A stretch of DNA of 64,000 nt from Gaiellasilicea sp963763755. Its GTDB lineage: Bacteria > Actinomycetota > Thermoleophilia > Gaiellales > Gaiellaceae. Below, one piece after another: positions 53,082 to 60,437 of the stretch (positions within the stretch are counted from its first letter, which is position 1; each line of letters starts with the position of its first letter). The DNA is taken from NCBI GenBank assembly GCA_963763755.1, contig CAVXQE010000006.1, positions 434,001 to 498,000 of the forward strand. The letters run 5' to 3'. Under the pieces are notes generated by a model. The model was not told the origin of the DNA. It saw nothing but the letters and a program-made list of their open reading frames with translations, and did not search any database. A program made the translations under genes and the position numbers.

Positions 53082-55069
53082 TTACGCCTCCCGGACGATT
53101 GCGACCCCGAGCGGCGGCAGCGGATTCTCACCGAGCACGAGCTCGGCGGTCGGCGGAAGCTCGACCTCGGCCTCGTGCTCGGTGTGATTCAACAGGAAGA
53201 GGTACGACGCCCCCTCAGAGGTGCGGCGGCACGCCTCGACGCCCGCCGGCACGTCCGCGACCGGGCTGACGGCTGCGTCCTCGCAGGCCGACGCGACGAT
53301 CGCGCCGAGGCCGGCGGCGTCGAGGCCCGCCGAGCAGTAGTAGGCGACGCCGTCGCCCACGGTGTGTCGGATCGCGGCAGGCCGGCCGGCGAGCACGCCT
53401 GACGTATAGGTCGCGACCGATTCGCCGCCGTCGGGCTCGAGCCACTCCGACCAGTCTCGCGCGGTCGCGGCCACACCGGACGAAAGCTCGACCGAGACTT
53501 TCTCGCCCGGCGGGATCGGCCAGAACTCGTCGACCCGGACACCCAGCAGCCGCCGCAGCGCGGCCGTCTGCTGCGGCGACCGGACGTGGTCGTTCTCGTC
53601 GACGATGCCGCTGAAGTAGCCGCAGACAAAGACACCGCCGTCGCGGACGAAGGCGGTCAGTGCCTCGAGTGCCTCGTCGGTGAGCAGGTACAGGTTCGGA
53701 GCGACGACGAGGCGATAACCGGCAAGGTCGCCGGGGGCGGAACGATGTCCACGGCGATGCTCCCGTCGAAGAAGGGCCGGTACCAGGAGTGCACGATCGC
53801 CGGCAGGTCGAGGAGCTGCGACGGATGGTCGGCGCCGTCGAAGGCCCACCAGTTGTCCCAGCCGAACACGAAGGCGACATCGGCACGGGCAGTCGACCCG
53901 GCGATCTCCTCGAGAGCCGCGAGCTCGCTCCCGAGCCGGACGGTCTCGCTCCAGCCGCGCGCCTCCGTCCCTCCGTGCGGGAGCATCGCGCTGTGGAACT
54001 TCTCGGCCGCCGCCCGTGCCGCCCGCCACTGGAAGAACATGACGCCGTCCGACCCGTGCGCGAGCGCCTGGAACGCCCAGAGCCGCAGCAGCCCAGGGCG
54101 TTTGGGCAGGTTCACCTCACGCCAGTTGACCGCGCTCACCGCGTGCTCGAGCAGGAGCCAGGGCTGGCCGCGGAGGGACCGCATCAGGTCGTAGTTCAGA
54201 GCGGCCGAGACGTGCGCCTCCGGATCGGCGGGATCGGGGTAGGAGTCGAGCGTGACCACGTCCTCTCGACCCGCCCACTTCCAGTAGTCCGCGGGCTGGA
54301 ACGTGTTCATGAAGTTCGTCGTTACGGGGATCTCGGGAGTCAGCTCCGTCAGCACCTGCCGCTCCGCCTCGTAGCACGCGAGCAACGCGTCGGACGAAAA
54401 GCGCTTCCAGTCGAGCGCCTGCGTCGGGTTGACAGACGTGGGTGTCCGGCGGGGCGGCTCGATCTCCGACCAGCTCCGATAGCGCTGTCCCCAGAACGCC
54501 GTACCCCAGGCACGGTTCAGTTCCTCGATCTCTCCGTAGCGCGAGCGAAGCCAGACACGGAAGTCCTCCGCCGAGATCGGGCAGTAGCAGGCGGGCACGT
54601 GACAGCCGTACTCGTTGCCCACGTGCCACATCGCCACCGCCGGGTGGCTTCCGTAGTGGCGGGCGAGCTGCTCGGCGATCCTGACGGTCGCCTCGCGGAA
54701 GATCGGCGAGCTCGGGCAGTAGTGGCGCCGGCTGCCGAACTCGAGCCGTACACCCTCCGCGGTGACGGGGAGGACCTCCGGGTGCTCGCGCACGAGCCAC
54801 GCGGGCGGAGCGGCGGTCGGCGTCGCCAGGTCGACGGCGATGCCGTTCGACCAGAGCAGGTCGATCACGCGGTCGAGCCAGCCGAAGTCGTACGCGCCGG
54901 GCTCGGGCTCCAGCAGCGCCCAGGAGAAGATGCCGACGCTGACGAGGTTCACGTGCGCCTCGCGCATCAGCGCGACATCCTCGAGCCACGTCTCCTCCGG
55001 CCACTGCTCGGGGTTGTAGTCGCCGCCGTAGAGCAGCCCGCGGACACGTGGGAGCAGCGTGTCAGCCAA
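53082..55069 (-). CDS. GH42 beta-galactosidase, frame change in a C-run
   Basis: About 661 residues. TTG 55069 starts MADTLLPRVRGLLYGGDYNP. The GH42 barrel has the acid/base Glu in MWHVGNEYGCH and the nucleophile Glu in WLLLEHAVSAVNW; zinc-binding cysteines of the family are in CHVPACYCPISAED. Near 53735 a run of five C (coding strand) changes the frame. With two fewer or one more C, IVPP continues to GDLAGYRLVVAPNLYLL and the beta-galactosidase trimerisation and C-terminal domains (to PLPPLGVAIVREA). It hydrolyses beta-galactosides in the cytoplasm. Its start overlaps the stop of an ABC ATPase remnant. Confidence 0.85.
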
Positions 55070-55333
55070 CGATCGCCAGGCCGCTCTCGAGGTCGAACAG
55101 GTGGAGCTTGGCGGGGTTGACGGCGAGCTCGATCGTTTCGCCGACGCCGACTCGCGTCTCGGGGTCGAAGCGGCCGATCACCGTCGTCGTCTGCTCCTCC
55201 AGCGCGAGCAGCGTTTCGTGCTCGTCCTGCTCCACCGTGCTTCCTTCGAGGACGGCATCGCTCAACACCTGCTCGGCCCGGATCTGATGTGCGCCAGCAG
55301 CTCGGAGCCGAGCGACTCGACGACTTGGATTGC
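55062..55333 (-). pseudogene. C-terminal remnant of a sugar ABC transporter ATPase (MsmX/UgpC type)
   Basis: Only the C-terminal OB/TOBE part of a MalK-like ATPase remains: AIQVVESLGSELLAH, then (after a local frame change near 55290) IRAEQVLSDAVLEG, then GRFDPETRVGVGETIELAV and PAKLHLFDLESGLAI. It ends overlapping the beta-galactosidase start (TTGGCTGA). In the frame of the remnant a TAA lies at 55336-55334, and the Walker and signature motifs are absent upstream. The nucleotide-binding domain was therefore lost. LacI-type operator-like sequences lie directly upstream, which suggests a deletion between the operon promoter and the end of this gene. Confidence 0.65.
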
Positions 55334-55337
55334 TTAT

Positions 55338-55389
55338 GAAAGCGTAAGTCGTCCGCCGGAGCAACTAGCCGTTTACCGAAAGCGTTCGA
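55338..55389. promoter_or_regulatory. two LacI-type operator-like sequences
   Basis: GAAAGCGT occurs at 55338 and 55378. The second is within CGAAAGCGTTCGAAA, close to the palindromic LacI-family consensus CGAAAGCGTTTCG. They lie upstream of the ATPase remnant and beta-galactosidase. No LacI gene is seen in the window. Confidence 0.35.
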
Positions 55390-55501
55390 AACCTATGGCG
55401 AGGGTGTAGCGGATCGCCTGGGAAGCACACGAACCTGACGCTTCTGCTCGCTCGAGAGACTGGGCCAGGGCGGCAACCCCTCTCCAAGGCAGCAGGTGGG
55501 A

Positions 55502-56449
55502 ATGGCACGTAGCGTTCGGGGCGTGAGCGATCTGCCGCAGGCCGAGTCGCACGCCGTCGTCTCGGCGCGCGGGGTCGTGAAGCGTTACGGCAAGACGGTC
55601 GCGCTCGCGGGCCTCGACGCTGAGATCGGACCGGGGATCACCGGCCTGCTCGGCAGCAACGGCGCCGGCAAGACGACGTTCATCTCCGTGCTCCTCGGGC
55701 TCCGCTCCCGGGACGCGGGCGAGTTGACCGTGCTCGGCCAGGATCCTGCGACGGCCGGGCTCGAGCTCAGGTCGCGCATCGGCTACGCACCCGAGCACCA
55801 CGATCTTCCGGCGGAGCTGGCCGCGACCGATCTCGTCCGTCACCTCGCCGAGATGCACCTGCTGCCTCGCCGCGCGGCCGTGCAACGCGCCAACGACGCG
55901 CTCTGGCTGGTCGGCCTCGGTGAGGAGCGCTTCCGCCCCGTCGGGACGATGTCCACGGGACAGCGCCAACGCGTGAAGCTCGCCTCCGCGATCGCCCACG
56001 ACCCCGAGGTCGTGCTCCTCGACGAGCCGACCGACGGGCTCGACCCGATGCAGCGGACGGAGATGCTCGATCTCATCCGCCGCATCGGCACCGAGTTCGG
56101 CATGCACATCATCGTCTCGTCCCACCACCTCGAGGAGGTGGAGCGGATCTGCGATGGGGTCGTGATCGTCGAAGGTGGAGAGGTCGTCCACGCGGGGACG
56201 CTCGCCGATGTTCGCCGCGGCCCGGCCGGGCTCGTCGTCGAGGTGGACGGGAAAACAGACGAGCTGGCCGCGATCCTGACCGCGCGCGGCTTCGCCGTGA
56301 CGATCGACGGCGCCGTGCTCCTGCTCGATGGCGACGACGCCGTGTACGACGCGGTTCGTGACGCGGTCGCCGACCTCGAAGTCGGTCTGCGGCGGCTCGG
56401 ACCGCGAGGGCGGACGCTCGAAGACGTCTACCTGGGGGCGGGGACGTGA
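55502..56449 (+). CDS. ABC exporter ATP-binding protein
   Basis: 315 residues (GTG 55496 is also in frame). Walker A GSNGAGKTT, Q-loop region IGYAPEHHDLP, signature MSTGQRQRVKLASAI, Walker B VVLLDEPTDGLDP and H-loop VSSHHLEEVERICDG. The C-terminal 80 residues form the regulatory extension common in ABC-2 type exporters. First of four overlapping genes (ATPase, permease, ATPase, permease). Confidence 0.92.
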   Translation: MARSVRGVSDLPQAESHAVVSARGVVKRYGKTVALAGLDAEIGPGITGLLGSNGAGKTTFISVLLGLRSRDAGELTVLGQDPATAGLELRSRIGYAPEHHDLPAELAATDLVRHLAEMHLLPRRAAVQRANDALWLVGLGEERFRPVGTMSTGQRQRVKLASAIAHDPEVVLLDEPTDGLDPMQRTEMLDLIRRIGTEFGMHIIVSSHHLEEVERICDGVVIVEGGEVVHAGTLADVRRGPAGLVVEVDGKTDELAAILTARGFAVTIDGAVLLLDGDDAVYDAVRDAVADLEVGLRRLGPRGRTLEDVYLGAGT

Positions 56450-57321
56450 GCGGACAGGACGCACAGCTCTTCGATCTCGGCTACCGCAGCTACGACGGTA
56501 CGCGCGAGCAGCCGGCCCGGGCGATTCTCACGTTGGCCGTGTTCACGATGAAGCGCGTACTCGGGCTGGGACGCGGTGCGCGACACAAGGTGTTGCCCGC
56601 GATCACGCTCGGCATCGCATTCCTCCCGGCCTTCATCTCGGTCGCGGTCGCGTCGATCGTCGACTCGATTCGCCCCGACGAGCTGATCTCGTACGGCGAC
56701 TACATGTTCATCATCGGGAGCGCGCTCGCGCTCTTCGCCGCGCTGGTTGCGCCCGAGGCGCTCTGTCCGGACCGGCGCACGGGAATGCTCGGGCTCTATC
56801 TCGCCGGGCCTCTCGACCGCAACCGCTATCTCCTCGCCAAGGCAATCGGTGTGGTCGCGGTCATGCTCCTGATCACCGTCGGCCCGCTGCTCTTCATGCT
56901 CGTCGCCTTCGTGCTCGCCGGCTTCGGGCCGTCGGTCGGCGAAACTCCGAAGCTGCTGCTGCAAATCCTCGCGGCGGGGATCACGACGGCGCTTCTCTAC
57001 GCCTCGCTGGCGATGGCCGCTTCGAGCTTCACGACCCGGCGGGCGGCGGCGGCAGTCGGCGTCGTGCTCGCGCTGTCCGTGCCGGTCAGCGTCGTCCGGA
57101 CCGCGATCGAGAGCACCGGCGCACCGAACGCGCTCGACCTGTTCAGCCTCCCGTTCGTCGCGGCCGAGCTCGCCTACCGGATCTTCGGCGAGCTGCCCGA
57201 CGACCAGGAGCCGGTCACGAGGCTCGCCACGTGGGTCGTCGCGGGCGGACTGTGTGTCGCGATCGCAGCGGGATTTCTCGTGTGCTGGTTCCGGTACCGG
57301 CGGATCGAAGGCTTCCGGTGA
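56446..57321 (+). CDS. ABC-2-type permease
   Basis: 291 residues with about six TM helices, for example AITLGIAFLPAFISVAVASI, IIGSALALFAALVAPEALC, GVVAVMLLITVGPLLFMLVA and VVAGGLCVAIAAGFLVCWF. The N-terminus has the family pattern LFDLGYRSYDGTREQPARA, and LCPDRRTGMLGLYLAGPLDR is the conserved cytoplasmic loop. It probably works with the ATPase at 55502. Start GTG overlaps that gene's stop by 4 bases. Substrate unknown. Confidence 0.87.
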   Translation: MSGQDAQLFDLGYRSYDGTREQPARAILTLAVFTMKRVLGLGRGARHKVLPAITLGIAFLPAFISVAVASIVDSIRPDELISYGDYMFIIGSALALFAALVAPEALCPDRRTGMLGLYLAGPLDRNRYLLAKAIGVVAVMLLITVGPLLFMLVAFVLAGFGPSVGETPKLLLQILAAGITTALLYASLAMAASSFTTRRAAAAVGVVLALSVPVSVVRTAIESTGAPNALDLFSLPFVAAELAYRIFGELPDDQEPVTRLATWVVAGGLCVAIAAGFLVCWFRYRRIEGFR

Positions 57322-58244
57322 GCAGCGTCGAGCCGAGGGTGGTGGCCGACGGCGTCTCGAAGTGGTTCGGTCCGCTCGTCGCAGTCTCAGACGTCAGCTT
57401 CGACATCGGCCCCGGCGTGACCGCGCTCCTCGGCCCGAACGGCGCCGGCAAGTCGACCATGTTCCGCATGCTTTGCGGGCTCGCCCGGCCTTCCAAGGGC
57501 ACCGTGCGCGTGCTCGGCCGGGATCCGCGAGCAGACACGGGCGTGACCCGGTCGATCGGCCTCGTGCCGCAGCAGGAGAACGTGTTCGAGCCGCTGAGCG
57601 CACATGAGTTCGTCGCGCTGTCGGCCAGGCTGCATGCGCTTGCGGATCCCGAAGCTGCCGCGACGACGGCGCTCGAGACGGTCGGCCTCGATCCGTCCGA
57701 CCGCCGGCGGCTTCCCACGTACTCGAAGGGGATGCGCCAGCGCGTGAAGGTGGCGCAGGCGATCGTTCACGACCCGGCCGTGCTGATCCTCGACGAGCCG
57801 CTGACCGGCCTCGATCCGCGCCAGCGGGCCGACCTCGTCGGGCTCTTCCGGCGCCTTGGTGCCGAGGGGCGCTGCGTGATCGTCTCCAGCCACGTGCTCG
57901 ACGAGGTGGAGCGGCTCGGCTCGCAGGTTCTCGTCATGTCGCAGGGCAGGCTTGCCGCCACCGGCGACTTCCGGGAGTTGCGGGCGCTGATGGACGACCG
58001 GCCGATGCGGATCCGGGTCCGCACCGACCGTCCGCGCGAGCTCGCCGCGGCGCTCCTCGAAGCTGGAACCGCTGTCGGCGTGCGACTCGACGGCGATCAG
58101 GTGCTCGAGCTCGACACGACGGATGCCCGGGCGTTGTCCCACGCACTCGCCTCGGTCGCACGGGAGCGCGACGCTCGCCTGTTCGAGGTGCTTCCGCTCG
58201 ACGCCGACCTCGAAGGCGTCTTCCGTTACGTGGTGCAGCGATGA
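57318..58244 (+). CDS. second ABC exporter ATP-binding protein
   Basis: 308 residues, start GTG 57318. Walker A GPNGAGKST, signature YSKGMRQRVKVAQAI (Y-S-K-G-M instead of L-S-G-G-Q, as in many ABC-2 systems), Walker B VLILDEPLTGLDP, and H-loop VSSHVLDEVERLG. A C-terminal domain of about 90 residues with DDRPMRIRVRTDRPREL follows. It overlaps the genes on both sides by 4 bases and differs clearly from the first ATPase, so the two may form a heterodimer or serve different permeases. Confidence 0.92.
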   Translation: MSSVEPRVVADGVSKWFGPLVAVSDVSFDIGPGVTALLGPNGAGKSTMFRMLCGLARPSKGTVRVLGRDPRADTGVTRSIGLVPQQENVFEPLSAHEFVALSARLHALADPEAAATTALETVGLDPSDRRRLPTYSKGMRQRVKVAQAIVHDPAVLILDEPLTGLDPRQRADLVGLFRRLGAEGRCVIVSSHVLDEVERLGSQVLVMSQGRLAATGDFRELRALMDDRPMRIRVRTDRPRELAAALLEAGTAVGVRLDGDQVLELDTTDARALSHALASVARERDARLFEVLPLDADLEGVFRYVVQR

Positions 58245-58991
58245 GCGCTGTCGGCGCAGCAGCGGCGCCGGTTCGGCCGGGCACGCTCGTTTCACTGCTC
58301 GCGCTCTATCGGCTCCTGCTGCGGATGCAGATCACGGTCACGCGCCTGCTCGGCATCGCCGGGCTCGGAGCGGTGGCCGTCCTGATCGGGCTCTTCACGC
58401 GGTGGGACGACAACTCGGCCCAGGCCGCCACAGACGCCGTCGCCTCCTATGGGCTCGGAATTCTCGTGCCGTTCGCGGCGCTCTGGCTCGGCACGTCGGC
58501 GATGGGCGACCTCGTCGACGACCGCCTCCTCGTCTACCTCTGGCTGAAGCCCGTCGCGCGCTGGCAGCTTCCGGCCGCCGCCGTGCTGGCCACCGCCACC
58601 GTCGTCGTGCCGCTCACCGCAGTGCCCCTTGCGGCGTCGGCGATCGTTGCCGGAGCCGGCGACGTTGCTCCCGCCGCCTTCCTCGCCGGCTCGCTCGCGG
58701 GCGCTCGCGTACGCCGGCCTCTTCGTCGCGGCGGGAATCTGGTTCCGCCGCGCCGTCTGGTGGGGGCTTGCCTTCGTCCTGCTGTGGGAGAACGTCGTCG
58801 CGCACACGGCCGAGGGCGCGGCGCGCTTCACGGTGAACGGGTGGGCCGCTTCCGTTCTCGACCTGGCTCCCGACGTCGACGTGTCGCACAAGGCCGGGTC
58901 CGCAGCTGCTGCGTTCGTCGTGCTCCCGGCCATTGCCGTCGTCGGCTGGCTGGTCGCGACCTGGCGCTACCGCCGCGCCGACGTGGACTGA
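58241..58991 (+). CDS. second ABC-2-type permease, one extra base
   Basis: About 249 residues with six TM helices. One base near 58700 (gcg-g-gcg) interrupts the frame; removal joins FLAGSLA to ALAYAGLFVAAGIWFRRAVW. The loop LVDDRLLVYLWLKPVARWQL matches the position of the loop in the first permease. The end is TWRYRRADVD. Fourth gene of the ABC cluster, convergent with the sigma factor gene 2 bases away. Confidence 0.8.
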
Positions 58992-58993
58992 CG

Positions 58994-59942
58994 TCAGAGC
59001 GTCGGCGGCAGGCCGAAGGCCGGGAACAAGCCCGGCGCCGAACGTCGTGATCTCGACGATGGCGCCGTCCTCGATGCGCAGGACGTCGAACTTGAACGCC
59101 CGGAACTCGGAGTCGCCCGGCCGGCGCAGGTAGCTCGCGGCCGTCGGCATCCGGTTGGCCTGTGTCGGCACCAGTCGCCAGTCGCCGTCTCGTTCTCTCC
59201 AAACGCGCTCTCGAGGAGCCGCACGACCGATGCGAGCCCGTCGAACAGCAGCATGTCGGGCGGCATCGTGATCCGGATGTCCTCCGACGCGATCGCGACG
59301 GCGGCCGCCGCGTCGCACCGCTCGTGCGCGTCGATGAAGCGCTCGAGGAGGCCACGTTCTTCCGCGCTCGGCTCTCCCGCCGACCACGTCGAGCGCCGCG
59401 CCGGCAGGTGCTCCTGCATCGTCGCGCGGGCTCGCTGGAGCGCGCTGTTCGCCGCGGCGACGCTCGTCTCGAGCAGCGCTGCAGCCTCGCTCGCCGGCCA
59501 GCCGAGCACGTCGCGGATGATCAACGCCGCGCGCTGTCGCGGCGGCAGCACCTGCAGGGCGGCGAGGAACGCGAGCTCGATCGTCTCGCGCTCGACGACG
59601 ACCGCGTCCGGCTCGTCGTCGCTCGCCGCCACCTCGTCGAGCAACCGGTCGGGGTACGGCTGCAGCCACGGCACCTCGGCGAACGAGTGGAGGGTCGAGA
59701 CCTGCCGGGACCGGCGGCGGATCACGTCCACGCAGACGTTCGTCGCGATGCGGTACAGCCACGCGCGGAACTGCTCTCCCTGGAACCGCTCGCGGCTGCG
59801 CCACGCGCGCAGGAACGTCTCCTGCACCGCGTCCTCCGCTTCGTCGAACGACGCGAGCATCCGGTAGCAGTGGACGTGCAGCTCGCGCCGGTGGCGCTCG
59901 GTCAGTGCGGCGAAGTCAGGCTCGGCAATCGCTTCCCGTCAT
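58994..59942 (-). CDS. SigJ-type ECF sigma factor with NTF2-like domain, three frame changes
   Basis: About 315 residues. ATG 59942 overlaps the stop of the upstream VOC gene. Removing one A near 59933 gives MTGAIAEPDFAALTERHRRE and then HVHCYRMLASFDEAEDAVQE (region 2); region 4 has VLGWPASEAAALLETSVAAA. The C-terminal NTF2-like domain has FIDAHERCDAAAAVAIASED, then (two bases removed near 59194) FGERDGDWRLVPTQANRMP. One base removed near 59030 gives the end TTFGAGLFPAFGLPPTL. It is similar in design to the gene at 49027, so the window has two such sigma factors. Confidence 0.78.
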
Positions 59943-60361
59943 GCGGTGGGCTTTCCGTGCCTGACCTCCTGGAGGACCCAGGTGTTGCCGTCGGGATCGC
60001 TGAAGTCGGCGAACGAGCCGTAGTCGGTGTGCTCGGGTCCGGGCCCGGCGCCCAGCCGTTCGGCGTCATGTGGCGGATCTCGCTCACCTCGACGCCGCGC
60101 CCCACCAGCTCGGCGCGCGCCGGCCTCGATGTCGCTGACGATGAGGTGCGTGCCGCGGTAGGAGCCGGGCGCCGCGTCGGTGAGCCCGATCCCGATCGTG
60201 AGCGAGCAGGCGGAGCCGGGCGGAGTGATCTGGACGACGCGGAACTCCTCGTTCGGCTGGTGATCGACGTCGAGGTTGAAGCCGCACGTCTCGACGTAGA
60301 ACTCCTTGGCGCGGTCGACGTCCGAGACGGGGATCAGAACGAGCTCGAGCTTGAAGTCCAT
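59939..60361 (-). CDS. VOC-superfamily (glyoxalase-like) protein, two compensating frame changes
   Basis: About 140 residues, one beta-alpha-beta-beta-beta pair: KLELVLIPVSDVDRAKEFYV and THLIVSDIEA, ending GSFADFSDPDGNTWVLQEV. Between about 60120 and 60040 the listed frame is odd; removing one base near 60120 gives ARAELVGRGVEVSEIRHMTP, and a second change near 60040 restores the original frame. Coupled by ATGA to the SigJ-like gene, so the sigma factor and this protein are made together. Confidence 0.78.
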   Translation of the reverse strand: MDFKLELVLIPVSDVDRAKEFYVETCGFNLDVDHQPNEEFRVVQITPPGSACSLTIGIGLTDAAPGSYRGTHLIVSDIEAGARRAGGARRRGERDPPHDAERLGAGPGPEHTDYGSFADFSDPDGNTWVLQEVRHGKPTA

Positions 60362-60437
60362 GCTGCAGTCTCCTTCGGTTGGTTGGTTCGGTCGAGACCT
60401 GTAACGCTCGCACGGACTGAAACTCATCGGTGCACCG

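Noticed and set aside
2848..60120. Programmed +1 frameshifting as the cause of the many frame changes
   Set aside because: I see no common slippery sequence, rare codon, stop codon or downstream structure at the sites, and they occur at arbitrary places in unrelated genes.
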